Of a DNA stretch of 42,357 nucleotides, positions 1 through 10,889 are shown piece after piece. Both the position numbers and the translations under genes were made by a program. The notes under the pieces are model-generated. The model saw only the letters and a program-made list of their open reading frames with translations, was not told the origin of the DNA and did not search any database. How positions within the stretch are numbered: the first letter of the stretch is position 1; each line of letters opens with the position of its first letter. The stretch lies in IMG/VR virus record IMGVR_UViG_3300042868_006267, positions 1 to 42,357 of that record. One strand, 5' to 3'. The stretch is from a virus.

Positions 1-2843
<2,843 letters not shown>

Positions 2844-2915
2844 GCGACTGTCCCTCAGGATAGAGTATCCCTTATATTTTACCTGAGTTGCGCCATAGTG
2901 ATTAACTAGAAGTGG

Positions 2916-3590
2916 CTAGCCTTGGGCATTACCCTGCTTCCACTCCTCCTGTTGAATTCTCTGCTCTTCTCGGACTTTTTCAATCTCTGCTTCCCACTCT
3001 GCTAGGCGCTCCTCCGAATACACGGATTCGGCATAGTCCCAAAAAGCCCCTATAGTGTGCCGGGTCCCTGATTCTACCTTTTTAACCTGATGCACGTTTA
3101 GGATGCCTCCGGGGAACGTAATTAGCTGCCCGGCTTTAGGCTTAATTGTCAGATCGTGATCACGGAAGTCTAGCTCCCCACCCTCATAATCATCATTTAT
3201 ATATAGAAGACATACCAATTTGCTCTTTTCCCAGGCTGACCAGTTGCCTTCCATATCTGTGTTGTCAGAGTGGAATGGTGCATATGCACCTTTTTCCCAC
3301 TTCTGGGCATGATTAGAGACTGACTTTACTGGACGTTCATGGGCATCCTCTACATACTCTTGGAGCCTGTCAGCAAGTTTACCCAAATAGTCTCTGGGTA
3401 GCCCGTATTTTTCTAGGTTTGGGTCATCTGGAAGAATGCTCATGCCATATGACTCATAAAAAGCTGACATACTCCATGGGTGATCTGGGTCATTAAAGTA
3501 GTTTATAATTTTTTGTTGGTCTTCTAGCGGGATAAAATCATCATAATAAATGATGTCATCTTTAAAAAATTGTTTATTTTTATCTGTCAT
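2916..3590 (-). CDS. 2OG-Fe(II) oxygenase, prolyl 4-hydroxylase type (copy 1)
   Basis: This 224-residue protein has the complete jelly-roll oxygenase signature. His107 and Asp109 (HSD) with His167 would bind Fe(II), and Arg177 in SGTRHTIGAF would bind the 2-oxoglutarate C5 carboxylate. The INDDYEGGEL stretch (131-140) lies between them and recurs in all ten copies in this window. The family couples 2-oxoglutarate decarboxylation to hydroxylation of an unactivated C-H bond, often on prolyl or lysyl residues of proteins. It is the last of the eight-copy operon and its start overlaps the upstream gene by 11 bases. A charged Glu/Gln-rich C-terminal helix (about 190-224) is extra to the catalytic core. 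Substrate is unknown; virion proline-rich proteins are the candidates by context. Confidence 0.92.
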   Translation of the reverse strand: MTDKNKQFFKDDIIYYDDFIPLEDQQKIINYFNDPDHPWSMSAFYESYGMSILPDDPNLEKYGLPRDYLGKLADRLQEYVEDAHERPVKSVSNHAQKWEKGAYAPFHSDNTDMEGNWSAWEKSKLVCLLYINDDYEGGELDFRDHDLTIKPKAGQLITFPGGILNVHQVKKVESGTRHTIGAFWDYAESVYSEERLAEWEAEIEKVREEQRIQQEEWKQGNAQG

Positions 3591-4047
3591 TTTTACTATC
3601 TCCTGTGTAGCCAGTATTTAGGAAAAATCTTTCTGGGTCAAAACGCTGGTTGTCTTTAGAGAACAGCTTAACAGTCTCTAGTATTAGATAATTGTAACTG
3701 TCCGAAGCCATACCGTCTTTTATGCTATTAAGTATCTCCGACATTTTATTGTAGTCATCTCTAACAAATACGCACTCTCCTCCCCGGGGTCGTTTTAATA
3801 TCTTTTCATGAACTCTACCGGTAGGTTCATATAACGTTACAGTCAAAAATTCCTTAGCAAAACCCCAGTCTGTGTAGGCTGCGTAGCCAGTTGCGGCGTC
3901 TATTGCATTGTCATAAAAGTATATAGATCTGGCTGGAGACTCCCCGTCGCGGGCAACTGTGAGCATGTAAGAGTCTCCAGCGCCTCTAGATACTTTAGCT
4001 TTATATTCTTCAACAAGTACGCCATTGATAGCGTTTAGTTCGTTCAC
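3580..4047 (-). CDS. Hypothetical protein in the oxygenase operon
   Basis: This 155-residue protein is not recognised. It is soluble, with no signal peptide, membrane segment, HxD motif or Cys cluster. The N-terminal half looks beta-rich (YKAKVSRGAGDSYMLTVARD, then SIYFYDNAIDAATGYAAYTDW), with a helical C-terminal half. It starts with GTG at 4047, and the preceding oxygenase stop overlaps this start by four bases (GTGA). Its 3' end overlaps the next oxygenase by 11 bases. Being translationally tied to oxygenases on both sides suggests it acts with them, for example as a partner or target, but nothing in the sequence shows that directly. Confidence 0.8.
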   Translation of the reverse strand: MNELNAINGVLVEEYKAKVSRGAGDSYMLTVARDGESPARSIYFYDNAIDAATGYAAYTDWGFAKEFLTVTLYEPTGRVHEKILKRPRGGECVFVRDDYNKMSEILNSIKDGMASDSYNYLILETVKLFSKDNQRFDPERFFLNTGYTGDSKNDR

Positions 4048-4922
4048 TCTAAATAGCTATCTTTTAGTTCGCCTGACTCTAAGAGTCTGTAATATTCTCC
4101 AATAGTCATTCTTTGGTGGAGTACCGGATCTTGAATGGTTAAATCTCTTCTTTTTCTTCTAACTTTTTCAAGCTCTTCGAAAGCTGGACCGTATTTTTCT
4201 TTTAATCTTTTATAGTCTTCAGATGCTTCCTCTTCAAAAATCCAATACAGTCGGACCATATATTTTGAGGCTTTTTTAATATTCATTACCCCGTGGTAGT
4301 ACGGCGGGGTAGATGGGAACATTAAGATATCTCCTGCTTCTGGTTTGTAAAATATTTCTTTGACTACCTTTTTATTGTCTTCCGGGTCAGTTATTCTAAA
4401 GTTTATATCCCCGCCCTCATAGTCGTCATTTAGATAGACAACTGCAGTTATCCCAAACTTTTCTCCTGGGTACTCTGCTATTTCTTGTTGGTAGTCTGTA
4501 TGATGTCTCATGGTTCTACCATCGTTGTCCGCCTCGTTAAACTCTGGTACATCTGGAAAATACCTAGCAACCCCCCAAGTTGGAGCCTTCCATGACGGCA
4601 AATAAGTTTTAGTTTCGTTTATGTATATGCTTGACGCATCATAAAAAAGATCAGCAATCTTTCTTTTATAGGGGTCTGGTTCTTCGGAAAACTCCTTAGT
4701 CCAGGCTTCTTTAGTCGGGAATTCTGTGGTTGTGCCCCAAGAGAGACCTGAATCAGCTATCATTTCCCCAAAAATAAACCAAGACACCCAGCGGGCTTTT
4801 TGCTCTGGGTCTGTAAGATAATAATCTATATATTCTTGAGGATTTTTTACCCATTTATTAAAAATCCATATTTTATCGTCTAGTTTTTTTATATTTAAAC
4901 TTTCTAAGGTTGTATCATCCAC
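4044..4922 (-). CDS. 2OG-Fe(II) oxygenase, prolyl 4-hydroxylase type (copy 2)
   Basis: At 292 residues this is the longest oxygenase of the cluster. The catalytic core has the iron ligands His141, Asp143 (HTD) and His210, with Lys220 (KASKYMVRLYW) at the expected 2-oxoglutarate-binding position; Arg224 is an alternative. The conserved LNDDYEGGD stretch is at 164-172, with Asp replacing the usual final Glu. An N-terminal extension of about 130 residues and a basic C-terminal tail (about 240-292) are particular to this copy and may carry substrate specificity. It starts with GTG at 4922, two bases after the upstream stop. As for its paralogues, protein hydroxylation is the family expectation and the substrate is unknown. 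Confidence 0.9.
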   Translation of the reverse strand: MDDTTLESLNIKKLDDKIWIFNKWVKNPQEYIDYYLTDPEQKARWVSWFIFGEMIADSGLSWGTTTEFPTKEAWTKEFSEEPDPYKRKIADLFYDASSIYINETKTYLPSWKAPTWGVARYFPDVPEFNEADNDGRTMRHHTDYQQEIAEYPGEKFGITAVVYLNDDYEGGDINFRITDPEDNKKVVKEIFYKPEAGDILMFPSTPPYYHGVMNIKKASKYMVRLYWIFEEEASEDYKRLKEKYGPAFEELEKVRRKRRDLTIQDPVLHQRMTIGEYYRLLESGELKDSYLE

Positions 4923-4924
4923 TT

Positions 4925-5569
4925 TTAGTCTGCACTTCCTGTTTTACTGTTATTCTTCCAGTGGTGGGTTATTAACATTTTTCGGCCCTTTACTATTTTG
5001 CAAGACTGGTGAAGATATGGCAAGGTAGATGGGAACATGACAACGCTTCCGGCTTTAGGCTTAATTTTTATGTCAATTTGAGGATCAACAAAGTAAAGCT
5101 CTCCACCCTCATAGTCGTCATTTAAGTACACTACTATTGTGTATGTAATATCTGAGTTGTGCTCATTCCAGTCAACGTGGGGGCCCATATACTGACCTTC
5201 AAAATATTTATTGATTCCGTACTTTGTCTCTGGAAAACGTAAAGCATGGTCCGCAAATGACAGCATTTCTTCGCTAATGTTGTACAGTTCAGCGTACTTG
5301 CTTGCGCAAGATGACATACTAGATATAAGAGTATTGAGGACGCGATCTGCAGTAGTTTTAGTTGCTAGATCGGACTCGATGTCTAGTAGTTTTTTCTGCA
5401 TATACTTAATCTCGCCGTATGGATCTGTCTCTGTTCCATACCCATACCAAGTATTCCACTCTGTAATTGCAACACTATTAGTAGACTCTATATCAGCTAT
5501 TAATTTATCGATGTTATCTATTACCCCGGGGAAATAGACAATTTTGTCATAAGGTATTTCGTAGTTCAC
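4925..5569 (-). CDS. 2OG-Fe(II) oxygenase, prolyl 4-hydroxylase type (copy 3)
   Basis: This 214-residue protein has iron ligands His131, Asp133 (HVD) and His187, and a Lys197 (KGRKMLITHHW) in the 2-oxoglutarate-binding position, with Arg196 beside it. The YLNDDYEGGELYF stretch is at 148-160. The N-terminal half resembles copies 4 and 5 (IVYFPGVIDN..., a Trp-rich segment, then a long helix), so these three form a subgroup. It starts with GTG at 5569 and is separated from both neighbours by only two bases, so it is clearly co-transcribed. Likely a protein hydroxylase; substrate not evident. Confidence 0.9.
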   Translation of the reverse strand: MNYEIPYDKIVYFPGVIDNIDKLIADIESTNSVAITEWNTWYGYGTETDPYGEIKYMQKKLLDIESDLATKTTADRVLNTLISSMSSCASKYAELYNISEEMLSFADHALRFPETKYGINKYFEGQYMGPHVDWNEHNSDITYTIVVYLNDDYEGGELYFVDPQIDIKIKPKAGSVVMFPSTLPYLHQSCKIVKGRKMLITHHWKNNSKTGSAD

Positions 5570-5571
5570 GG

Positions 5572-6348
5572 CTACTCCGACGTGAGCTGCTCTGCATCAT
5601 CAGCAAGTTCCGCTGATCCAGCATTATATTTCTTACGATCTTCTTCATTGTTTATGTCAAAATCATCAATAAAAACAAAACCAGGAAAAATGTACTTATC
5701 TCCCTTTTTCATTTCGTGTACTCGGTGCATAAATGGGTGGGTAGACGGGAATATTAAAGCTGATCCTGGTTTTGGTTTTAGCCAAAAATCAATTCTGTCT
5801 TTATTTCGTGGATCGTGCACATCTTCTAGTGGCTTCATCTCTGAGTACTTAGGGTCTCTTAGGTCATAGTCTCTAATTGCAAAAGAGATTTCCCCGCCCT
5901 CGTAGTCCTCGTTTAGATATAAAACTATGGAGTACTTTAGAGTTCTATCTCCAGCCTGAGCATCAAAGTGAGCACCCATAGAGCAGCCTTCTATGTATTT
6001 CATAATTCCCACAAACGGAGACATGTTTGGGGATCCTTCTAGATTTCTATCTCTGTAATATGCTTCAGCAACATCAGTCACTGCCTTTTTTATAGCAAAT
6101 ATTGCAGTTTTTACATCTTCTTTTCTGGGAGATGTTAAATTTTCAATTGCATCTGGATTAAAGTCTTTTTTGCCCCCAAATTCATGGTAGGACTTACTGT
6201 TGGATAGCCAAGGCCCCCATGGTGGTATAGCTGGGTAAACTGACTCGTCTGAGTCAAGCTCCTCTATTAGCGCAATTAGCTCTTCTGGATTAGCAATTAC
6301 GTCTTGGTAGTAAAAAACTTCTTCGTGTAGTTTTTCAGCTAAAAACAT
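5572..6348 (-). CDS. 2OG-Fe(II) oxygenase, prolyl 4-hydroxylase type (copy 4)
   Basis: This 258-residue protein has iron ligands His127, Asp129 (HFD) and His208, and Lys218 (KGDKYIFPGF) in the 2-oxoglutarate position. The LNEDYEGGE stretch has Glu instead of the first Asp found in the other copies. Between that stretch and the distal His there is an insert of about 20 residues, rich in charged residues (about 160-187), which the other short copies lack. In this fold such loops flank the active site, so it may affect substrate choice (inference). ATG start at 6348. The 54-base gap to the next upstream gene is the longest inside the operon. Confidence 0.9.
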   Translation of the reverse strand: MFLAEKLHEEVFYYQDVIANPEELIALIEELDSDESVYPAIPPWGPWLSNSKSYHEFGGKKDFNPDAIENLTSPRKEDVKTAIFAIKKAVTDVAEAYYRDRNLEGSPNMSPFVGIMKYIEGCSMGAHFDAQAGDRTLKYSIVLYLNEDYEGGEISFAIRDYDLRDPKYSEMKPLEDVHDPRNKDRIDFWLKPKPGSALIFPSTHPFMHRVHEMKKGDKYIFPGFVFIDDFDINNEEDRKKYNAGSAELADDAEQLTSE

Positions 6349-6402
6349 GTCTTTCCTATCTACGGTTTAGTTGTCCTATGTACATTCTATATTAATTTGT
6401 AG

Positions 6403-7053
6403 CTATTCTTTGTTGGCGGCATCTACTATTTTTTGGGGTATATTGCCTAAAACATTAGTTACGTACTTTACCCCGCTGTTTATGGTCCTGGACTCATGTA
6501 AAAATGCAGCAGGAAATATAACTATGCTTCCTGGGGTCGGTTTTATAGCGACCCCCTTGTCCGGGAAGCTTAGCTCTCCGCCTTCGTAGTCGTCATTAAA
6601 GTATATTGATGCTGTGTACTCCACTGGGTCTAGTGATTCTGAGTCAGGGTGAGGCCCTAGGTGCTCGCTATCAAAATATTTTTTTATTGCTATATGATCG
6701 AGTCCGGAGTCTCGATATTTAGATGCCCAGGTAGTAGCAGTTTTTTCTGGCAGCCCTATTGCTCGGTAGTAGTCAGCAAAAGAGTTGTCTAACGCTGTAT
6801 ATATGTTATAAATCACGTTAGAAACTTGATCTTTAACTTTAGCGTCTGATTCAAGGTTATTTTTGCTTGGTGTTAGTTCTTTCATTAGACCGTATTGATG
6901 AACATTATTGGAACCACCTGAGAGCCAAGGCAGCCACTCACCGGCAGCAATACTATTTGTATTCTCTAGTAGTTCCACGACATCAGCAGGAGTTTTTAGT
7001 GCATATGGAAAATGTACTATTTTTTCTGCTATAAGTTCGTAGTTTGATGTCAT
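6403..7053 (-). CDS. 2OG-Fe(II) oxygenase, prolyl 4-hydroxylase type (copy 5)
   Basis: This 216-residue protein has iron ligands His135, Asp137 (HPD) and His186, with Lys196 (SGVKYVTNVLG) as the 2-oxoglutarate ligand. FNDDYEGGELSF is at 152-163. The N-terminal region (KIVHFPYALK, EWLPWLSGG) aligns with copies 3 and 4. It starts with ATG at 7053, directly abutting the TAA stop of copy 6 (TAAATG), which implies coupled translation. All catalytic residues are intact, so it is expected to be active. Substrate unknown. Confidence 0.9.
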   Translation of the reverse strand: MTSNYELIAEKIVHFPYALKTPADVVELLENTNSIAAGEWLPWLSGGSNNVHQYGLMKELTPSKNNLESDAKVKDQVSNVIYNIYTALDNSFADYYRAIGLPEKTATTWASKYRDSGLDHIAIKKYFDSEHLGPHPDSESLDPVEYTASIYFNDDYEGGELSFPDKGVAIKPTPGSIVIFPAAFLHESRTINSGVKYVTNVLGNIPQKIVDAANKE

Positions 7054-7731
7054 TTATGGCTGCTTATCTCCGGTGTGTTTTAGAATGGTCCAAAAAAATG
7101 GACTAACATATCTAATACCAGATATAACTTCGGTGACTCCATGAATATAGTTCATGTCTCCAGGGAAAAAGTATGCTGCACCTCGTTTAGGTTTAAACTG
7201 GATTCCTTGATTAGGGAAATACAGTTCTCCACCTTCATAGTCATCATTTATGTAGAATAGTCCAGCAATGTCATAGTACGGAAAGTCGTTTGGTTTTCCT
7301 CTATTTTCGCCTTCATGTAGTTCTTTGTCAGCGTGAGGATTTTGATACTGTCCCGGTAACCATCTAACTAAAGCTGGTGGAGTTGGTAGGGCATCTACTT
7401 TTAAGAATTTGTCCACTTCGAGCTTAAGTCTTTGCTGCATGCCCTCAATAACTTCTAGTACTCGAGGATCTGACTTATTTAAGCTATTTGTAGTTGCTAC
7501 TCGATCCTCCCAGTAAGACGCGTCATATATGCATACGCCATCTTCGTTATAGTGTGACTCGGTGTAGTCCCAGATGGTATTATTTCTAGCAAAATTGTCT
7601 AAAAACTCCAGCTCTTCGTCGGTCATAAAATTTTCTAGAGTCACAATATTGTTAGCAGAATCTCCAAAAAACCCGGAGGGGGTTATAGAAACTCGCTCAT
7701 TGAACTGTAAGTTATTGTTAGCTGCATCCAT
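7054..7731 (-). CDS. 2OG-Fe(II) oxygenase, prolyl 4-hydroxylase type (copy 6)
   Basis: This 225-residue protein has iron ligands His133, Asp135 (HAD) and His197, with Arg207 (SGIRYVSPFFW) in the 2-oxoglutarate position. INDDYEGGELYFPNQG is at 161-176. Unlike copies 3-5 it begins with a polypeptide typical of the general viral prolyl-hydroxylase-like group (NIVTLENFMTDEELEFLDNF). An insert of about 15 residues (138-152) follows the HxD motif. ATG start at 7731, 16 bases downstream of the preceding gene's stop. Substrate unknown. Confidence 0.9.
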   Translation of the reverse strand: MDAANNNLQFNERVSITPSGFFGDSANNIVTLENFMTDEELEFLDNFARNNTIWDYTESHYNEDGVCIYDASYWEDRVATTNSLNKSDPRVLEVIEGMQQRLKLEVDKFLKVDALPTPPALVRWLPGQYQNPHADKELHEGENRGKPNDFPYYDIAGLFYINDDYEGGELYFPNQGIQFKPKRGAAYFFPGDMNYIHGVTEVISGIRYVSPFFWTILKHTGDKQP

Positions 7732-7747
7732 AGTTATATCCTACTCC

Positions 7748-8479
7748 CTACTCGTATGTACGACGAGTCCAGACTTCCTTTTGGTAGACTCCTCCGTTTG
7801 GTACTCGGTATTTGTTGCTATTTTCTTGATTCTTTTTGACCATTTCTTCATAGCTAATTTTTGTTTCTACTTCAGAAATCCAGTTTTCTCTTTTAAATGG
7901 AAGGATCTGCGCATACGGAGTTCCTGCTGGTATGACTCCCGAAAAACCTTTAGCTATAAAAAATGGCATTGTGCCTGGAAGATGTACCTTGTCGTTATCA
8001 ATTACTCCGCTAGTTGTCAGAAAAGGTAGCTCAAATCTGTTAAATGGCTGGGCATAAAGTGCGCTGTATCCTTCTGGTAGTTCTACTGCCCAGTCAGACC
8101 ACCAAGCAAAGTGTTCTTCATGATATCCGGACGGTGCTACAAACTGAGACATCGGTGGTCGTTCCCCTACAAAGTCTTGCATTTGAGGATTTAGAACTTT
8201 TATTTTAGGTTTGCCGGCTACCTCTAAAATTTCTATGTCGCAGGGGGTTCTATACACATAACCGGTGCCCATGATGTCGAAAACTGCAGGGCATGCTTTC
8301 CAAGTAGGAATCTTGCCGCCGTCTCGGGGATCCACCCAGTGTTCATTTGTGTGGGGATTTACTGCAAAACGATCAGCTTTTCTGTACCACTCTGGAATTG
8401 TTTTTATTGTAGGTTTAGGGGCTGAGGGGCTGTCTTTAGTTAGCCAAGGTCTATTAACTACAAATTTAATTTTGTTCAA
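7748..8479 (-). CDS. Uncharacterised protein, DUF6065-like (copy A)
   Basis: This 243-residue soluble protein starts with TTG at 8479, inside the end of the upstream gene (14-base overlap). Visible motifs are a Pro/Trp-rich N-terminus (IPEWYRKADRF), a central AQPFNRFELPF segment (143-153), LPGTMPFFIAKGF and PAGTPYAQILPF (184-195). The PAGTP-x-A-x-x-x-P motif and the general order are shared with the next gene, so the two are divergent paralogues. From memory this resembles an uncharacterised phage/bacterial family labelled DUF6065, but I cannot confirm it here. No metal-binding HxD or nucleotide-binding motif is seen. Its place between oxygenase genes suggests a role in the same modification process. 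Confidence 0.78.
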   Translation of the reverse strand: MNKIKFVVNRPWLTKDSPSAPKPTIKTIPEWYRKADRFAVNPHTNEHWVDPRDGGKIPTWKACPAVFDIMGTGYVYRTPCDIEILEVAGKPKIKVLNPQMQDFVGERPPMSQFVAPSGYHEEHFAWWSDWAVELPEGYSALYAQPFNRFELPFLTTSGVIDNDKVHLPGTMPFFIAKGFSGVIPAGTPYAQILPFKRENWISEVETKISYEEMVKKNQENSNKYRVPNGGVYQKEVWTRRTYE

Positions 8480-9227
8480 GGTCCCCCTCCTGAGTAGCCT
8501 CTACTTCATAAGTGTTTTTAGTTACTGGGCACGTGACAGTTTTTAACTTAATTTTTTTTGTTTCGTGGTGACCTACTACGTCTCCCCGATAGTCTAATCC
8601 GTCTCTATACATTTTTGACCAGTCGCCAACTCTATTTCTGAGCTCTAAAGCAGCGCCATACCTTTTTACTTCGTCCCAGTGGTCCTGGCCAACATATTCA
8701 TCAGATATTTGTAACTCATAGTCGTTTTCTAATGATGTTAAAGATATTGGCATTACCGAAGCTACAGGAGTGCCAGCTGGGATGGTAATTTCTATGTTTG
8801 GTTCTGTGACTCTCCAGGCTATTGGAAGCCCGTGAATATAAAAAGACGTGCTTATTAAGGTTGTATAGCAGTGGGCACCGCGAATAAACAGATTAGGGGT
8901 AGGCATTGTTAGCATAGTGGTTTGATCGTCGGTTTTAAATATCAAACCAGATACAAAACTTATAGTTGCATTTCCCCTGTTAGTGTCTACGTATTTATGT
9001 CCCTTTAGTACAGTTATGTGGTCTGGTGTGGTGTCTGTAACTCCGTCCCAAATAAAAACTATGTCTTCGGGGAAAGATATCCCCCAGCCGAGTCTATTAG
9101 TTACACTTAGGGGAAAGCACATATACGCGTGCTTTTCCGGTGTTTCATCCATCCAATCGCGTCTAGCTTCAAGCTGCTCTATGTTGGCGCAGTCTTGCTC
9201 GTACTTTTTTACATATATGCTTTTCAC
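8466..9227 (-). CDS. Uncharacterised protein, DUF6065-like (copy B)
   Basis: This 253-residue soluble protein is a divergent paralogue of the gene at 7748-8479. It has MCFPLSVTNRLGWGISFPEDI (about 36-56), a central TMPTPNLFIRG segment, IHGLPIAWRV and PAGTPVASVMP (150-160). The fold appears beta-rich and cupin-like in hydropathy, but no His cluster supports an enzyme call. It starts with GTG at 9227, one base overlapping the TAG stop of copy 7 (TAGTG). The C-terminal 60 residues (MYRDGLDYRG..., CPVTKNTYEVEA) are not shared with copy A. Function unknown; association with hydroxylases is by operon position only. Confidence 0.78.
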   Translation of the reverse strand: MKSIYVKKYEQDCANIEQLEARRDWMDETPEKHAYMCFPLSVTNRLGWGISFPEDIVFIWDGVTDTTPDHITVLKGHKYVDTNRGNATISFVSGLIFKTDDQTTMLTMPTPNLFIRGAHCYTTLISTSFYIHGLPIAWRVTEPNIEITIPAGTPVASVMPISLTSLENDYELQISDEYVGQDHWDEVKRYGAALELRNRVGDWSKMYRDGLDYRGDVVGHHETKKIKLKTVTCPVTKNTYEVEATQEGDLEQN

Positions 9228-9985
9228 TAATTTCCTGTTTCTTCATAGAACTGAGGAGTGTGAAACTTTTCTGAATAGTCAAGCATGGTTACCATAGAGT
9301 ACTTAGTCCCAGACTTCACTGGCATTGCTCTGTGTGGGTACATAAAGTTTGACGGAAATACGTAGAGATCGCCCTTCTTAGGCTTAATTGTGATGTTCTG
9401 AAGTCTAAAATACAACTCTCCACCTTCGTAGTCGTCATTGGGAAACCCGACTAGTGACACTACGCAGTTATATGAGTACCCGTGATCGTGGTGCTCTTGG
9501 AAGTGTTGTCCGGGGCCGTACTTAACGTAGTTAGTTGCTTCCCAGTAGCGAAGCTCGCCTATGTTAAATCTTCTTGTATAGTCTTTGACCGCTTGAAGCT
9601 CTTTATACGTTACGTCATCAGCAAGCTCTTGCAGCGCAAGTCCAGCTGGCGATGTGTCATGAGCAATGTCAGATTTTTTGTATTTAAAGTCTACGCAGTC
9701 GCGATACTCTGGCATCTTCATCGCATACCCAACCATTGCTTCTTGATATTCGTAGTGGTTGTCTGGATTAGTTATTACCGACTCTAGTCTGTTGATTATA
9801 TCTAAATCGTCTGTTAGAACGTCTCTGTACACAACAATACCTGGCGCAACTTCTTCTGAGCTACTCCATGTTTGTTTTTCTACGGTGTACCAAGCAGAGA
9901 GCCTCTCTGCAACTAATTTCTGTTTTTCAGCTCCCTCGGTTTCTTGGGGCTTATCTGAAAAGTTTTGTGTGTTTTCCATAACCAT
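9227..9985 (-). CDS. 2OG-Fe(II) oxygenase, prolyl 4-hydroxylase type (copy 7)
   Basis: The open frame encodes 252 residues from ATG at 9985. A second ATG at 9979 has AAGGA seven bases upstream, so 250 residues is the more likely product. Numbering from the first Met, the iron ligands are His165, Asp167 (HHD) and His218, with Lys228 (SGTKYSMVTM) for 2-oxoglutarate. FPNDDYEGGELYF is at 181-193. The region before the HxD motif (RYWEATNYVKYGPGQHF) is very like that of copy 8 (RWYEAFNFVKYDGPGTHF), so copies 7 and 8 form a pair from a fairly recent duplication. Substrate unknown. Confidence 0.91.
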   Translation of the reverse strand: MVMENTQNFSDKPQETEGAEKQKLVAERLSAWYTVEKQTWSSSEEVAPGIVVYRDVLTDDLDIINRLESVITNPDNHYEYQEAMVGYAMKMPEYRDCVDFKYKKSDIAHDTSPAGLALQELADDVTYKELQAVKDYTRRFNIGELRYWEATNYVKYGPGQHFQEHHDHGYSYNCVVSLVGFPNDDYEGGELYFRLQNITIKPKKGDLYVFPSNFMYPHRAMPVKSGTKYSMVTMLDYSEKFHTPQFYEETGN

Positions 9986-9989
9986 ATCC

Positions 9990-10733
9990 TTAATACGTTA
10001 GTTTATATTCTTCAATTACTGGAGCAACTCTGTTGTTTACATTGTCTCTGTCGTTATAATCCGTCATAACTACTACTGAGTATTTGACACCAGATTTTAT
10101 GTCCTGTGACGAGTGCTCATATATGAAAGTTGATGGAAATACAAGTACATCTCCTGCTTTAGGTTTTATTGTTAAATTGTCCATTCGAGGAAACCAAATC
10201 TCTCCGCCTTCGTAGTCGTCATTTAGGTATACAACTACAGAAATTGTGCAAACATATGTTGGACCGTGATCTGCGTGTATTTTAAAGTGAGTTCCTGGCC
10301 CGTCGTACTTTACAAAATTAAATGCTTCGTACCATCTCATTCCTACGCCCCAGGAATCAGAATAATCATCTACGCATTGGCGCACTGCTTGGAATACTTT
10401 TTCATGAAGATCGTAAAGCTCCGAATTTTCTGAGTCGCGGGGGCCTAGCGATGTAGAGTTAACTTTAAAATCTTGTGCATTTCTAGCGCTTAGAAGCACA
10501 TCGGCTGACGTTGTCACTCTTGCTCCACCCCAAGTATATTTACCTGTGCCGCTCAAGTTAGACTCTAAAGTTTTTATGTATTCTCTACCCTGCTCTTCTG
10601 TGATGGCCCCGCGGTACAGGTTCACTCCTAGTGCTGGATTAGACACAGTAATATTTGGGTTTCTGGGAGCAGGGCGGTCTGGCATCCGATTATTTGAAGT
10701 TTCAGATCTATCTTTTGTGAACCAGTCGTTCAT
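9990..10733 (-). CDS. 2OG-Fe(II) oxygenase, prolyl 4-hydroxylase type (copy 8), first of operon
   Basis: This 247-residue protein has iron ligands His153, Asp155 (HAD) and His207, with Lys217 (SGVKYSVVVM) for 2-oxoglutarate. YLNDDYEGGEIWFP is at 169-182. The first 35 residues are polar, Pro/Arg/Asn-rich and probably disordered. It is the first oxygenase transcribed: upstream lies a 156-base non-coding gap, and a GAGG ribosome-binding site is seen nine bases before the ATG. It is the closest relative of copy 7. Gaps inside the operon are between overlapping and 72 bases, so the run 10733 down to 1 may be one transcript. Confidence 0.91.
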   Translation of the reverse strand: MNDWFTKDRSETSNNRMPDRPAPRNPNITVSNPALGVNLYRGAITEEQGREYIKTLESNLSGTGKYTWGGARVTTSADVLLSARNAQDFKVNSTSLGPRDSENSELYDLHEKVFQAVRQCVDDYSDSWGVGMRWYEAFNFVKYDGPGTHFKIHADHGPTYVCTISVVVYLNDDYEGGEIWFPRMDNLTIKPKAGDVLVFPSTFIYEHSSQDIKSGVKYSVVVMTDYNDRDNVNNRVAPVIEEYKLTY

Positions 10734-10889
10734 GTCTAGCCTCGCTTCTGTTCTTTAAACTAGTTTATATTTAAAGGTTGTAGCGATAGTCTATCAATAA
10801 AAAGGGAAAATGCCTAATTAAACTTGGTGTTTTACAAGTTTTTTGTAAGCTTTAGGCAGGCCAAGCCAGGGGTAGTGACTTAGCCTGTC
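10734..10889 (-). promoter_or_regulatory. Intergenic gap with possible promoter and inverted repeats
   Basis: This 156-base AT-rich gap separates the Hint/FFPP gene from the oxygenase operon. The TTACAA/TTGTAA inverted repeat at 10832-10848 and the overlapping AACTTG/CAAGTT pair at 10821-10840 could form alternative small hairpins. A longer imperfect pair (AGGCAGGC with GCCTGTCCT) lies at about 10854-10896. On the minus strand TATAAACT-like sequence near 10765-10775 could serve as a -10 element for the operon. None of these is strong enough to call a terminator or promoter firmly. Confidence 0.35.

Noticed and set aside
7574-8029. Plus-strand frame of 151 codons
   Set aside because: Lies opposite two well-supported minus-strand genes and has no recognisable motif.
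2916-10733. TET/JBP or AlkB-type DNA oxygenases
   Set aside because: The common NDDYEGGE stretch and gene sizes fit the prolyl-4-hydroxylase group. No features specific for TET/JBP or AlkB were seen, though DNA activity cannot be excluded.
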